A stretch of DNA of 24,072 nucleotides from an uncultured Faecalibacterium sp. (GTDB taxonomy: Bacteria; Bacillota; Clostridia; Oscillospirales; Ruminococcaceae), in NCBI GenBank assembly GCA_900772565.1, contig CAAHET010000027.1, positions 1 to 24,072 on the forward strand, read 5' to 3'. The number at the start of each line of letters is the position of its first letter. Position 1 is the first letter of the stretch. Of this stretch, positions 1 through 8,537 are shown piece by piece. The position numbers and the translations under genes are program-made. The notes under the pieces were generated by a model. That model had not been told where the DNA came from and did not search any database. It saw only the letters and a program-made list of their open reading frames with translations.

Positions 1-1
1 C

Positions 2-550
2 GCCCCCACCGCCGACGCCTTCCAGCAGGAGAGCCAGAAGCGCATCCGCGAGCTGTATATGTACGATGTGCTGCGGGCAGACCGCTGCATCTCCTCCAAC
101 AGCATCGAGGCCCGCGTGCCCTTTGGCGACTTGGATTTTGTGCGCTACGTCATGGCCATCGACCCGGAAAAGAAGCTGAACCGCTACGGCAAGGGCAAGT
201 ACCTGCTGCGCAAGGCCTTTGAGGGCGACTGGCTGCCGCCGGAGATCCTGTGGCGCGAAAAGGCCGCCTTCTCGGACGCCGTGGGCCACAGCATGGTGGA
301 CGACATCAAGGAGTACGCTGAGAGCCTGTACACCGATGAGGAGTTCCAGATGCGCCGGGCAAACTACTCGGCACACTGCATGCCCTTTACCAAGGAGAGC
401 CTGTTCTACCGCGAAATTTTTGAGAAGTACTACCACGACCAGAGCCGCACCATCGTGGGCTTCTGGATGCCCAACAAGGCATGGCCGGGCTGCAACGTCA
501 ACGACCCCTCCGCCCGCGTGCTGGCAAACTATGGTGCTTCCGGCGTGTAA
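2..550 (+). CDS. asnB: Asparagine synthase (glutamine-hydrolysing), 3' part only
   Basis: This is the last 182 codons of a gene that begins before the window; the open frame runs from base 2 to TAA at 548-550. It matches the C-terminal synthetase domain of AsnB, which makes asparagine from aspartate, ATP and ammonia released from glutamine. Visible family hallmarks are the SNSIEARVPFGD segment (the usual LEARVPFLD stretch), GKYLLRKAF, and WREKAAFSDAVG, equivalent to the RxKxGFSDGVG stretch in AsnB proteins. The N-terminal class II glutamine amidotransferase domain and the ATP pyrophosphatase loop lie outside the window, so glutamine use cannot be confirmed here. A strong terminator follows 69 bases downstream. 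The gene converges on the leucine cluster. Confidence 0.93.
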   Translation, partial: APTADAFQQESQKRIRELYMYDVLRADRCISSNSIEARVPFGDLDFVRYVMAIDPEKKLNRYGKGKYLLRKAFEGDWLPPEILWREKAAFSDAVGHSMVDDIKEYAESLYTDEEFQMRRANYSAHCMPFTKESLFYREIFEKYYHDQSRTIVGFWMPNKAWPGCNVNDPSARVLANYGASGV

Positions 551-560
551 CGCCAGACCA

Positions 561-618
561 TTTTGAATGTGCTCCGCTGTGCTTTGCGCATAAATAGTGG
601 AAAACATATTTTATCAGA
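561..618 (+). repeat. Stop-proximal conserved arm of a terminator module, copy 1
   Basis: Just after the asnB stop the text TTTTGAATGTGCTCCGC...GCGCATAAATAG...GGAAAACATATTTTATCAGAAC aligns by eye with stretches after leuB (minus strand, 755-815) and after the secreted-protein gene (9263-9323). In each case it leads into a hairpin. It is not coding and its function is unknown. Confidence 0.6.
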
Positions 619-660
619 ACAAAGTCGGACAGCCAGCAGGCTGTCCGACTTTGTATTTTC
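619..660 (+). terminator. Rho-independent terminator of asnB
   Basis: There is a perfect 16-bp stem, 619-634 pairing with 639-654, with an AGCA loop, followed by ATTTTC. The stem sequence (AAGTCGGACAGCC) is unrelated to that of the other copies of this module, but pairing is complete. It probably works in the asnB direction; the T-run is short. Confidence 0.85.
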
Positions 661-712
661 ACAGGAGGGGATCGTGGAGCGAAACTACTGCTTCCAGGCA
701 GACTTCCCCTGT

Positions 713-754
713 AAAAAAGGAACACCGGAGCGTCCGCAGACGCTCCGGTATTCC
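713..754 (-). terminator. Rho-independent terminator of the leu cluster
   Basis: Read on the minus strand, the arm at 754-739 pairs with 734-719 (core CCGGAGCGTC / GACGCTCCGG, loop TGCG, one internal A/C mismatch). It is followed directly by TTTTTT (718-713). It closes transcription coming from leuB, 80 bases after its stop. Confidence 0.9.
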
Positions 755-815
755 GAAATGATAAATAATTTTTCCTTGAACTATGCGCAGAGCGAAGCGG
801 AGCGCATTTCAAATC
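755..815 (-). repeat. Stop-proximal conserved arm of the terminator module, copy 2
   Basis: On the minus strand this reads TTTGAAATGCGCTCCGC..., then CTCTGCGCATAG and AAGGAAAAATTATTTATC, just ahead of the leuB terminator. It aligns with the arms at 561-618 and 9263-9323. Copies 1 and 2 face each other between convergent genes. Confidence 0.6.
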
Positions 816-833
816 GTCATCCTGCGCTGCGGC

Positions 834-1907
834 TCAAAGCTCTGCCAGAATGGCATCGCCCATGGCGGTGCAGCCAAGGCAGGTGCAGCCGTCGCTCATG
901 TTGTCGGCGGTGCGCAGCCCCTTGTCCAGCACACGGCTCACAGCGTTCTCAATGGCATCGGCTTCTGCTGCCATGCCAAAGGAGTACCGCAGCATCATGG
1001 CGGCAGACAGGATGCAGGCGGTGGGGTTTACAATGTCCTTGCCTGCAATGTCCGGGGCAGATCCGTGGATGGGCTCATACAGACCCCGGGTGCCGTCGCC
1101 AAGGCTGGAGGACGGGATCATGCCGATGGAGCCTGTGATCATGGAGGCCTCGTCCGACAGGATATCGCCGAACATATTCTCGGTGACGATGACATCAAAC
1201 TGGGCGGGGTTCTTCACGATCTGCATGGCGCAGTTGTCCACGAACATCTCGCTGTACTCCACATCCGGGTACTCGGCCTGCAGCCGGTGCATCACGGTGC
1301 GCCACAGGCGGCTGGTGTCCAGCACGTTGGCCTTATCCACGCAGCACAGCTTTTTGCGGCGCTTGCGGGCGGTCTCGAAGCCGATGCGGCCAATGCGCTC
1401 GATTTCGTGCTCTGCATAGGGCATGGTATCCACAGCCTGCTTTTCTCCGTTTTCCAGCGTGTGGGTCTCATGCTTGCCAAAGTACACGCCGCCGATCAGC
1501 TCCCGCACGATGATAAAATCAATGCCCTGTGCCACGATCTCAGGCTTCAGGGGGCTGGCAGGTGCCAGCTGCGGCCAGATTTTAGCGGGGCGGTTGTTGG
1601 CGTACAGCCCCATCCCGGCGCGCAGCCGCAGCAGACCCTTTTCCGGCCGCTGCTCCCCGGGCAGACCCTCCCACTTGGGGCCGCCCACCGCGCCCAACAG
1701 CACGCTGTCGGCGGCAAGGCACTTGTCCAGCTCGTGCTGGGGCAGCGGGTCGCCATACTTATCAATGGCCTCGCCGCCCATGGCGGCAGCGGTGTAGTGG
1801 AAGGTATGGCCGTACTTTTCGGCCACCTTGTCCAGCACCCGGAGGGTCTGCTTTACGATCTCCGGGCTGGAGCAATCGCCCCAGATGACAGCAATATTTT
1901 TTTCCAT
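834..1907 (-). CDS. leuB: 3-isopropylmalate dehydrogenase
   Basis: LeuB oxidises and decarboxylates 3-isopropylmalate to 2-oxoisocaproate with NAD+, the third step of leucine synthesis, in the cytoplasm. The protein has 357 residues, the normal family length. ATG at 1907 is chosen because AAAGGAG lies about 8 bases upstream; the open frame continues upstream only through repeat sequence. Catalytic features visible are RELIGGVY (tyrosine 142), VDKANVL (lysine 192), FVDNCAMQ (aspartate 224) and ENMFGDILSDEAS (aspartates 248 and 252). The NAD-binding segment HGSAPDIAGK is at 281-290. Odd point: the N-terminal GDGIGPE signature of the family reads GDCSSPE here (residues 10-16). It is the last gene of leuA-leuC-leuD-leuB, separated from leuD by 268 bases filled by a repeat. 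Confidence 0.95.
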   Translation of the reverse strand: MEKNIAVIWGDCSSPEIVKQTLRVLDKVAEKYGHTFHYTAAAMGGEAIDKYGDPLPQHELDKCLAADSVLLGAVGGPKWEGLPGEQRPEKGLLRLRAGMGLYANNRPAKIWPQLAPASPLKPEIVAQGIDFIIVRELIGGVYFGKHETHTLENGEKQAVDTMPYAEHEIERIGRIGFETARKRRKKLCCVDKANVLDTSRLWRTVMHRLQAEYPDVEYSEMFVDNCAMQIVKNPAQFDVIVTENMFGDILSDEASMITGSIGMIPSSSLGDGTRGLYEPIHGSAPDIAGKDIVNPTACILSAAMMLRYSFGMAAEADAIENAVSRVLDKGLRTADNMSDGCTCLGCTAMGDAILAEL

Positions 1908-1947
1908 GAGGTACTCCTTTACAATAATTAGCAGCGCCTGCAAGCCA

Positions 1948-2175
1948 CCCCTTCCGTCACGGCTTACGCCGTGCCACCCGTTCCCCTTTCTGGCTTCGCC
2001 ATCTTCCCCCGACCGGGGGAAGTCTGTCCAAGGGGACGGCTTTTCGCGGTAGAGGGAAAGTTTACGGCATTGCTGTAAGGCGCCCCCGAGAGGGCTGACT
2101 TCCCCCGCTCCGGGGGAAGATGTCACCACAGGTGACAAAAAGGGGAATCTGCCGAACGAAGTGAAGCTGAGGGGG
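1948..2175 (-). repeat. MITE-like palindromic intergenic element, copy A
   Basis: This element fills most of the leuD-leuB gap and abuts the leuD stop codon: TAA (2178-2176) is followed at once by CCCCCTCAG. It contains several hairpins, including CACGGC/GCCGTG, two with CTTCCCCC/GGGGGAAG arms, and TGTCACC/GGTGACA. About 150 bases match copy B (3981-4160) almost exactly. It has no coding capacity or transposase and looks non-autonomous. Confidence 0.75.
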
Positions 2176-2658
2176 TTATTTCTGGATGGCCTTCATCAGA
2201 CCGCCGGCAGAGATGATATTCTGGATAAAAGGCGGGAAGGGCTCGGCGTGGAACACTTTGCCGTTGGTCTCGTCGGTGATGACGCCGGTGTCAAAGTCCA
2301 CCTGAACGGTGTCCCCTGCTTCAATGGCGTCCACAGCCTCCGGGCACTCCATGATGGGCAGGCCGATGTTGATGCTGTTGCGGTAGAAGATGCGGGCAAA
2401 ACTTTTGGCAATGACCACTGCGATACCGGCAGTCTTGATGCACAGGGGTGCGTGCTCACGGGAAGAGCCGCAGCCAAAGTTCCAGCCGCCCACCATGATA
2501 TCGCCGGGCTGCACCCGGTTCACAAAGTCCTTGTCGATATCCTCCATGCAGTGGCTGGCAAGCTCCTTGGCGTCCTGCGTGTTCAGGTGGCGTGCCGGAA
2601 TGATGACGTCGGTATCCACGTTATCCGGGTATTTGAAAACAGAACCTCTTGCGTTCAT
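2176..2658 (-). CDS. leuD: 3-isopropylmalate dehydratase, small subunit
   Basis: This is the small subunit of isopropylmalate isomerase; with LeuC it interconverts 2- and 3-isopropylmalate. It has 160 residues, matching the short (archaeal/HACN-like) LeuD type that pairs with LeuC proteins of about 420 residues. Family motifs are [14 protein letters not shown] near the N-terminus, [15 protein letters not shown] in the middle and [15 protein letters not shown]. Two ATGs compete. The one at 2664 lies only 1 base from AGGAG (2670-2666), while the one at 2658 is 7 bases away. The second is therefore taken as the start, giving [10 protein letters not shown]. It begins 18 bases after the leuC stop, so translation is likely coupled. 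Confidence 0.95.
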   Translation of the reverse strand: MNARGSVFKYPDNVDTDVIIPARHLNTQDAKELASHCMEDIDKDFVNRVQPGDIMVGGWNFGCGSSREHAPLCIKTAGIAVVIAKSFARIFYRNSINIGLPIMECPEAVDAIEAGDTVQVDFDTGVITDETNGKVFHAEPFPPFIQNIISAGGLMKAIQK

Positions 2659-2676
2659 GCTCATGCTCCTTTCGGG

Positions 2677-3936
2677 TCAGACCGTGCGCGGGTCGGTGAT
2701 GTAGCCGGTCAGGGCGCTGGCGGCGGCGGTAGCGGGAGAGGCCAGATAGACCTCGCTGTCCACATGACCCATGCGTCCCACAAAGTTGCGGTTGGTGGTG
2801 GAAACGCAGCGCTCGCCCGCTGCCAGAATGCCCATGTAGCCGCCCAGACAGGGGCCGCAGGTGGGGGTGGATACGATGCAGCCTGCATCGATAAAGGCGG
2901 TGGTCCAGCCCCGCAGGATACACTCCTTATAGACAGCCATGGTGGCGGGGATGATGATGCCGCGCACGCCCTTGGCGATGTGCTTGCCCTTGAGGATGTT
3001 GTAGGCGGCTTCCATATCCTCCAGGCGGCCGTTGGTGCAGCTGCCGATGACTACCTGATCGATCTTGATCTCCTTGCCCTCGCTGGCAACATGGGTGTTC
3101 TCGGGCAGATGGGGGTAGCTGACGGTGGGCTCCAGTGCGCTCAGGTCGATCTCGATGGTCTTTTCGTACACAGCATCGGGGTCAGCCTCGTAGAACACCG
3201 GCGGGCGCTGGCTGCGGCCTGCAAGGTAGCCGCGAGTCACCTCATCCACCGGGAAGATGCCGTTCTTGGCACCGGCTTCAATGGCCATATTGCAGATGCA
3301 CAGGCGGTCGTCCATAGTCAGGCCAGCCACGCCCGGGCCGGTGAACTCCATAGATTTATACAGTGCGCCGTCCACACCGATCATGCCGATGATGTGCAAA
3401 ATCAGGTCTTTACCGGACACCCGGGGATTGAATTTACCGGTGAGCACGAACTTGATGGCAGAGGGCACCTTGAACCATGCCATGCCGGTGGCCATGCCTG
3501 CAGCCATGTCGGTAGAGCCTACGCCTGTGGAGAAGGCACCCAGCGCACCGTAGGTGCAGGTGTGGCTGTCCGCGCCAATCACGCAGTCGCCGGCGGTGAC
3601 GATGCCTTTTTCCGGCAGCAGGGCATGCTCGATGCCCATCTGACCTACATCGTAGAAGTTGAGGATATCGTACTTATTGGCGAACTCCCGGCACTGCTTG
3701 GACTGGGTAGCGCTCTTGATATCCTTATTGGGTACAAAGTGGTCCAGCACAATGGCGATATGCTCTTTATCGAACACGCGGTCAAAACCGGCGCGCTCAA
3801 ACTCGTTGATGGCCACCGGGGTGGTGATATCGTTGCCCAGCACAATGTCCAACTTTGCGTTGATCAGCTGGCCTGCCTTGACCTCCGGCAGTCCGGCGTG
3901 TGCGGCAAGGATCTTCTGCGTCAGGGTCATTCCCAT
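2677..3936 (-). CDS. leuC: 3-isopropylmalate dehydratase, large subunit
   Basis: This is the large, 4Fe-4S-containing subunit of isopropylmalate isomerase (aconitase superfamily), 419 residues, the short LeuC type. The three cluster ligands are visible: cysteine 300 in GSCTNG, and cysteines 360 and 363 in PTCGPCLGG. Also present are DHFVPNKD (65-72), the [20 protein letters not shown] block (121-140) and the C-terminal [13 protein letters not shown] block. ATG at 3936 has AAAGGAG 9 bases upstream; a second ATG two codons in is also possible. leuD follows 18 bases after the stop. The leuA-leuC gap of about 226 bases holds a palindromic repeat. Expression is expected to depend on the T-box upstream of leuA unless the repeats interrupt it. 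Confidence 0.96.
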   Translation of the reverse strand: MGMTLTQKILAAHAGLPEVKAGQLINAKLDIVLGNDITTPVAINEFERAGFDRVFDKEHIAIVLDHFVPNKDIKSATQSKQCREFANKYDILNFYDVGQMGIEHALLPEKGIVTAGDCVIGADSHTCTYGALGAFSTGVGSTDMAAGMATGMAWFKVPSAIKFVLTGKFNPRVSGKDLILHIIGMIGVDGALYKSMEFTGPGVAGLTMDDRLCICNMAIEAGAKNGIFPVDEVTRGYLAGRSQRPPVFYEADPDAVYEKTIEIDLSALEPTVSYPHLPENTHVASEGKEIKIDQVVIGSCTNGRLEDMEAAYNILKGKHIAKGVRGIIIPATMAVYKECILRGWTTAFIDAGCIVSTPTCGPCLGGYMGILAAGERCVSTTNRNFVGRMGHVDSEVYLASPATAAASALTGYITDPRTV

Positions 3937-3980
3937 GGTAGTTTTCTCCTTTTTACTTTGATTTGCAGCTGTCGGTGGAT

Positions 3981-4160
3981 CCCCCTTCCGTCACGGCTTA
4001 CGCCGTGCCACCTGTTCCCCTTTCTGGCTTCGCCATCTTCCCCCGACCGGGGGAAGTCTGTCCAAGGGGACGGCTTTTTGTGGTGGCGGGTAACTTTTCC
4101 GGCATTGCTATAAGGCGTCCCCTTGGGGGAGCTGTCTTTGCGAAACAAAGACTGAGGGGG
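3981..4160 (-). repeat. MITE-like palindromic intergenic element, copy B
   Basis: The element lies between leuA and leuC. Its ends are CCCCCTTCCGTC (3981) and GACTGAGGGGG (ending 4160), an imperfect terminal inverted repeat. Internal hairpins are CACGGC/GCCGTG (3992-4007) and CTTCCCCC/GGGGGAAG (4037-4056). It starts 2 bases after the leuA stop codon. It is nearly identical to the core of copy A. Confidence 0.75.
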
Positions 4161-4162
4161 TC

Positions 4163-5815
4163 TTATCGATTATTGATCGCACTGACAAGGGCGCGGATAC
4201 CGGCCACGATGATGTCGGTGTCGGTACCGGCACCCCATGTGACCGTGTTGTCGCCCCAGACAAGACCTACATAAGAGGCCGCGCGGGAGGTAGAGCCTTC
4301 GTCCAGACTGTGCTCAGAGTAGTTTTCCAGATGGAAGTCCATGCCGGTGGCGCTCTGGATGGCGTTGGCTACGGCATCCAGACGGCCGTTGCCCACCGAG
4401 GTGACCACCTTGCGCTGGCCGTTCAGCTCCAGCGTGACCGTGGCGGTGATGCCGTTCACCTGTGCAAAGTGGGCTTCCACCACGTTCAGCGGCTTTGCGC
4501 GGTTGAGGTAGGTATCCTCGAAGATGTACAGCACCTCGGCGGCGCTCAGCTCCTTGTGGCTGTGGTCGGACACGCTCTTGACCTTGTAGCCCAGCGCCTC
4601 CCGCATCTTGGGGGGCAGGTTGTAGCCGTAGTTCTGCTCCAGCACAAAGCCGATGCCGCCCTTGCCGCTCTGGCTGTTGATGCGGATGACGTCGGCATCG
4701 TAGGTGCGGCCGATGTCGTGGGGGTCCACCGGGATATAGGGGCAGGTCCAGCGGTGCTCGCCGGTCTGCTTGCGGTACGCCATGCCCTTGGCAATGGCGT
4801 CCTGATGGCTACCGGAGAAGGCTGCAAACACCAACTGCCCGGCGTAGGGGGTGCGCTCGTAGATGTGCATCCGGGTCACCCGCTCGTAGGTGGCGCAGAT
4901 GGCAGGCATATCCGAGAAGTCCAGCTTGGGGTCTACGCCGTGGCTGTACATATTCATGGCCAGCGTTACGGCGTCCACGTTGCCGGTGCGCTCGCCGTTG
5001 CCGAACAGGCAGCACTCCACGCGCTGTGCGCCCGCCAGCACTGCCAGCTCGGCACAGGCTACGCCGGTGCCGCGGTCGTTGTGGGGGTGGGTAGAGATGA
5101 TCACGCTGTCGCGGTATTTCAGGTGCTTGTCGCAATACTCGATCTGGTTGGCGTACACATGGGGCATACTCATCTCCACGGTCACCGGCAGATTGATGAT
5201 CATGGGGCGCTCCGGGGTGGGCTGCATGATATCCAGCACGGCGTTGCACACCTCTACGGCGTAATCTACCTCGGTGCCGGTAAAGCTTTCGGGGCTGTAC
5301 TCAAACAGGAAGTTGCCCTCGTACTCCTCGCTGAGCTGCTTGACCAGCTTTGCGCCGTCCACAGCGATCTGCTTGATTTCCTCCTTGGACTTGTGGAACA
5401 CCTGCTCCCGCTGCGCCACGGAGGTGGAGTTGTAGAAGTGGATCACCGCCCGGGGTGCACCCTTGACCGCCTCGAAGGTGCGGCGGATGATGTGGTCGCG
5501 GCACTGGGTCAGCACCTGCACAGTGACGTCGGCGGGGATCATGTCCTTTTCGATCAGGGTGCGCAGGAACTCGTACTCGGTCTCGCTGGCGGCGGGGAAG
5601 CCCACCTCGATCTCCTTGAAGCCGATCTTCACCAGCATTTGGAAGAATTCCAGCTTTTCTGCAAGGCTCATGGGCACGATCAATGCCTGATTGCCATCCC
5701 GCAGGTCTACGCTGCACCATGCGGGAGCTTTTTCAATATGGTCTTTTTTCACCCAGCTGTCATAACCGGCGGGTACCGGGTAGTACCCCGGTGCGTACTT
5801 GGTAGCGTCCATCAT
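4163..5815 (-). CDS. leuA: 2-isopropylmalate synthase (long, LeuA2-like form)
   Basis: LeuA condenses acetyl-CoA with 2-oxoisovalerate, the committed step of leucine synthesis. The protein has 550 residues and lacks the N-terminal layout of the short E. coli type; it resembles the longer actinobacterial/fungal-type LeuA. The HMGL-like TIM barrel shows DLRDGNQA (37-44, metal and general base region), EVGFPAASETE (70-80), HPHNDRGT (243-250, metal-binding histidines) and GNGERTGN (272-279). The C-terminal part (about 430-550) fits the LeuA allosteric/dimer domain, so leucine feedback inhibition is likely. ATG at 5815 is preferred: AGGAGG lies 9 bases upstream, and an ATG 13 codons earlier has no ribosome site. 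It is first gene of the cluster, behind a T-box leader and repeat copy C. Confidence 0.95.
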   Translation of the reverse strand: MMDATKYAPGYYPVPAGYDSWVKKDHIEKAPAWCSVDLRDGNQALIVPMSLAEKLEFFQMLVKIGFKEIEVGFPAASETEYEFLRTLIEKDMIPADVTVQVLTQCRDHIIRRTFEAVKGAPRAVIHFYNSTSVAQREQVFHKSKEEIKQIAVDGAKLVKQLSEEYEGNFLFEYSPESFTGTEVDYAVEVCNAVLDIMQPTPERPMIINLPVTVEMSMPHVYANQIEYCDKHLKYRDSVIISTHPHNDRGTGVACAELAVLAGAQRVECCLFGNGERTGNVDAVTLAMNMYSHGVDPKLDFSDMPAICATYERVTRMHIYERTPYAGQLVFAAFSGSHQDAIAKGMAYRKQTGEHRWTCPYIPVDPHDIGRTYDADVIRINSQSGKGGIGFVLEQNYGYNLPPKMREALGYKVKSVSDHSHKELSAAEVLYIFEDTYLNRAKPLNVVEAHFAQVNGITATVTLELNGQRKVVTSVGNGRLDAVANAIQSATGMDFHLENYSEHSLDEGSTSRAASYVGLVWGDNTVTWGAGTDTDIIVAGIRALVSAINNR

Positions 5816-5854
5816 CCTGTTGTCCTCCTGATGTTGTGGTGCATAAAAATGCAC

Positions 5855-5953
5855 CCCTTCCGTCTGCTCGTTTCACTCGCATCCACCTTCCCCAAGGGGA
5901 CGGCTTTCCGGAATGCGGTAAAGCTTGCGGCACTGTCCAAAGGGCATTCCGCA
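5855..5953 (-). repeat. MITE-like palindromic intergenic element, copy C
   Basis: This shorter, diverged member lies between the T-box terminator and the leuA ribosome site. It shares CCCCTTCCGTCTGCTC and CACCTTCCCCAAGGGGACGG with copy D (13285-13410). GGAATGC/GCATTCC arms near one end could form a further hairpin. It would lie in the leuA 5' UTR. Confidence 0.65.
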
Positions 5954-5955
5954 TA

Positions 5956-6004
5956 CAAAAAGGCTCCCGTCTTTCAAGGTGAAAACCTTGAGAGACGAGA
6001 GCCT
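5956..6004 (-). terminator. T-box-controlled terminator ahead of leuA
   Basis: On the minus strand AGGCTCTCGTCTCTCAAGGT pairs with the 3' arm at 5980-5961 (loop TTTC, a few G-T pairs and one extra base) and is followed by TTTTT. The first arm contains CTCTC, which can instead pair with GAGAG next to the T-box sequence. This gives the mutually exclusive antiterminator. Confidence 0.88.
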
Positions 6005-6268
6005 GTAAATGACTTTTACAGGGCACCCGTGGTACCACTCTCTTTGCTGCACGGTCAGGTACAGCCACTTTGCACGATCGGCCAAAACGGCGAATCGCTG
6101 CCCCTGTAACGGTGGGCGTCCGTCAGAGCCTACTTGTCCATTCAGCTCTGCCGCTCGGGGGCCAGTATCCGAAGTTCTCTGCACCCGCCTTGCACCACCC
6201 GGCGGCTCTCTGCACGCAGAAGAAAGATCGTTTTATCCCCGTCAACGCATTTGCACTTTGTTGAAAGT
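5956..6268 (-). promoter_or_regulatory. T-box riboswitch leader of the leuA cluster
   Basis: The minus strand has the T-box core GAGTGGTACCACGGGTG (6040-6024), close to the AGGGTGGNACCGCGG consensus. It is followed by a CCTGTAAA/TTTACAGG hairpin and a terminator. Upstream lie an AGAGAG bulge-like segment, a GGTGG-type distal loop within GCCGCC...GGCGGG, and the stem III-like AAGTAGGCTCTGACGGG...CCCGTTACAGGG-type region (seen as ACCGTTACAGGGG). T-boxes sense uncharged tRNA and allow read-through when it accumulates; leucine is expected from the genes below. I could not place the specifier with confidence. A CTG in the GGATACTGGCC segment (about 6165) is one candidate. Confidence 0.88.
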
Positions 6269-6274
6269 GAGATA

Positions 6275-6303
6275 ATTTTAGCACGCCTGCCAGAAAGTGT
6301 CAA
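6275..6303 (-). promoter_or_regulatory. Promoter of the leuA T-box leader
   Basis: TTGACA (6303-6298), a 17-base spacer and TAAAAT (6280-6275) on the minus strand make a near-perfect sigma-A promoter. Transcription would start near 6268, placing the whole T-box in the transcript. Confidence 0.85.
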
Positions 6304-6430
6304 GAAGTTTCGTTCAGGATAAAGATGAAAGCATTTCATAATATCATAGGGAAAATCATGCAGAATTGGGGGCTCTCCCCTCTTTGTTAAGAAACTGCTA
6401 AGTTTTTGCAAAGTTGCCCTCGCTGCGCTG

Positions 6431-6457
6431 TTGCCGGGCGGAAAGGTGTGGTATACT
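6431..6457 (+). promoter_or_regulatory. Probable ftsH promoter (extended -10)
   Basis: TATACT at 6452-6457 is preceded by TGG (extended -10 motif, 6449-6451). A weak TTGCCG -35 candidate lies at 6431-6436 with a short 15-base spacer. The start would lie about 50 bases ahead of the ftsH ATG. It is divergent from the leuA promoter. Confidence 0.6.
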
Positions 6458-6514
6458 GGACGCAGCAAACGGGTGGAAGCCCACTTTATATAGAATAGAA
6501 GGAGGAAAGTTCCT

Positions 6515-8365
6515 ATGAAAGAAGTCAAGCCATCCAGAAAGCCGTTGGCCATCTACTATGCCATCGTGCTGCTGGTGCTGCTGATCATCAACCTTGTGGT
6601 CATGCCGTGGCTGGCCGAGCGTCAGGTGCAGGAGGTAGACTACGGCACCTTTATGAGCATGACCGAGCAGGAGAACATCGGCAAGGTAGACATTCAGTCC
6701 AACCAGATCATTTTTACGGATAAGGACAACAAGCAGATCTACAAGACCGGCCTGATGAACGACCCCGGCCTGACCGAGCGCCTGTACGATGCCGGCGCAC
6801 AGTTCTCCAGCGAGATCGTGGAGCAGGGTTCGCCAGTGCTCAGCTTTTTGCTGTGGTTCGTGCTGCCCATCCTGCTGTTCAGCTTCATCGGCAACCAGAT
6901 GAACAAAAAGCTGATGGAAAAGGCAGGCGGCGGCCCGGGTTCTATGATGTTCGGCGGCGCGGGCAAATCCAACGCAAAGGTATATGTGCAGTCCACCCAC
7001 GGCATCCGCTTTGCGGACGTTGCCGGTGAGGACGAGGCCAAGGAGAACCTGCAGGAGATCGTCAATTATCTGCACGACCCCAAGAAGTACGAGGAGATCG
7101 GAGCTTCCATGCCCAAGGGCATTCTGCTGGTAGGCCCTCCGGGCACCGGCAAGACCATGCTGGCCAAGGCCGTGGCAGGCGAATCCAACGTTCCCTTCTT
7201 CTCCATCTCCGGTTCGGAGTTCGTGGAGATGTTCGTGGGCATGGGTGCTTCCAAGGTGCGCGACCTGTTCAAGCAGGCCACGGAAAAAGCCCCTTGCATC
7301 GTATTCATTGATGAGATCGACGCCATTGGTCAGAAGCGCAACAGCGGCCAGTTTGGCGGCAACGACGAGCGCGAGCAGACTTTGAACCAGCTGCTTACCG
7401 AGATGGACGGCTTTGAGGGCAACACCGGCGTCATCATTCTGGCAGCCACCAACCGCCCGGATTCCCTTGACCCTGCCCTGACCCGTCCCGGCCGGTTCGA
7501 CCGCCGTGTGCCCGTGGAGCTGCCCGACCTGAAGGGCCGCGAGGAGATCTTGAAAGTACACGCCAAAAAGGTGAAGATCGCCCCGGGTGTGGACTTCAAC
7601 ACCGTGGCGCGCATGGCCTCCGGTGCTTCCGGCGCAGAGCTGGCCAATATTGTGAATGAAGCTGCCTTGCGTGCCGTGCGGGCAGGGCGCAAGAGCGTAA
7701 CTCAGGCCGACCTTGAGGAGAGCATCGAGGTGGTCATTGCCGGCTACCAGAAGAAGAACTCCATCCTGACCGACCACGAAAAGTGCATCGTAGCCTACCA
7801 CGAGATCGGCCACGCCCTTGTGGCAGCCAAGCAGTCCAACTCCGCTCCGGTGCAGAAGATCACTATTATCCCCCGCACCTCCGGCGCACTGGGCTACACC
7901 ATGCAGGTGGACGAGGGCAACCACTACCTGATGAACAAGGCCGAGCTGGAAAACAAGATCGCCACCCTGACCGGCGGCCGCGCTGCCGAAGAGGTAGCCT
8001 TCAACTCCATCACCACCGGCGCGTCCAATGATATCGAGCAGGCCACCAAGCTTGCCCGTGCCATGCTGACCCGCTACGGCATGAGTGATGAATTTGACAT
8101 GGTGGCACTGGAAACCGTGAACAACCAGTATCTGGGCGGCGATACCTCGCTGGCATGCAGTGCCCAGACCCAGTGCGAGATCGACCGGAAGGTGGTAGAG
8201 TTGGTCAAGACCCAGCACGAAAAGGCCATCCGCATCCTAACCGAGAACCGCCCCAAACTGGACGAGCTGGCACAGTACCTGTACCAGAAGGAGACCATCA
8301 CCGGCGAGGAGTTTATGGATATCCTCAACCGCGACAGCGCAGAAAACAAACCGGAGAACTCCTGA
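6515..8365 (+). CDS. ftsH: ATP-dependent zinc metalloprotease FtsH
   Basis: FtsH is a membrane-bound hexameric AAA+ protease that degrades misfolded membrane proteins and selected regulators. The 616-residue protein shows the standard order: a first membrane helix (about 11-33), a small extracytoplasmic region, a second helix (about 107-126), then a [15 protein letters not shown] linker. The AAA module has Walker A GPPGTGKT (207-214), Walker B IVFIDEID (262-269) and the second region of homology ending RPGRFDR (324-330). The zinc protease site is HEIGH (429-433), with a probable third ligand at aspartate 506 in [17 protein letters not shown] stands 9 bases before the ATG. It has its own promoter and terminator, so it is probably monocistronic. 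The C-terminal tail is short and polar, as usual. Confidence 0.97.
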   Translation: MKEVKPSRKPLAIYYAIVLLVLLIINLVVMPWLAERQVQEVDYGTFMSMTEQENIGKVDIQSNQIIFTDKDNKQIYKTGLMNDPGLTERLYDAGAQFSSEIVEQGSPVLSFLLWFVLPILLFSFIGNQMNKKLMEKAGGGPGSMMFGGAGKSNAKVYVQSTHGIRFADVAGEDEAKENLQEIVNYLHDPKKYEEIGASMPKGILLVGPPGTGKTMLAKAVAGESNVPFFSISGSEFVEMFVGMGASKVRDLFKQATEKAPCIVFIDEIDAIGQKRNSGQFGGNDEREQTLNQLLTEMDGFEGNTGVIILAATNRPDSLDPALTRPGRFDRRVPVELPDLKGREEILKVHAKKVKIAPGVDFNTVARMASGASGAELANIVNEAALRAVRAGRKSVTQADLEESIEVVIAGYQKKNSILTDHEKCIVAYHEIGHALVAAKQSNSAPVQKITIIPRTSGALGYTMQVDEGNHYLMNKAELENKIATLTGGRAAEEVAFNSITTGASNDIEQATKLARAMLTRYGMSDEFDMVALETVNNQYLGGDTSLACSAQTQCEIDRKVVELVKTQHEKAIRILTENRPKLDELAQYLYQKETITGEEFMDILNRDSAENKPENS

Positions 8366-8400
8366 AAATAAAAAATTTTGAATCTTTTGCAATAATCCGG

Positions 8401-8437
8401 CCGCCGTATCCGTTTATAGAGCAGATACGGCGGTTTT
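8401..8437 (+). terminator. Rho-independent terminator of ftsH
   Basis: CCGCCGTATC (8401-8410) pairs perfectly with GATACGGCGG (8424-8433), followed by TTTT. It is 35 bases after the ftsH stop. Confidence 0.88.
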
Positions 8438-8537
8438 CCATTGTGGATGCGCCGCAGCTGAACCATGGTTTAAAGATTATTATGATGCAAAAAAACAATG
8501 CAGTCCCTGCGGCTGCTATTTTCAGGAGGTATTTCCC

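Noticed and set aside
1908..2138. N-terminal extension of LeuB through the upstream repeat
   Set aside because: The frame is open by chance through a palindromic repeat; the ribosome site and family alignment both point to ATG 1907. The same reasoning excludes the extension of the GDSL hydrolase through 13331-13429.
2161..4113. A long open frame of about 650 codons on the plus strand opposite leuD and leuC
   Set aside because: It is the mirror of two clear leu genes in GC-rich DNA, has no ribosome site and a low-complexity Gly/Ala/His/Val composition. Similar mirror frames oppose leuA (4310-6109), leuB (783-1931), ftsH (6398-8218), metY (9403-11172) and prs (21036-22520).
1948..4160. CRISPR-like or satellite repeats
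   Set aside because: The repeats are few, spaced by genes, variable in length and internally palindromic; there is no regular repeat-spacer pattern.
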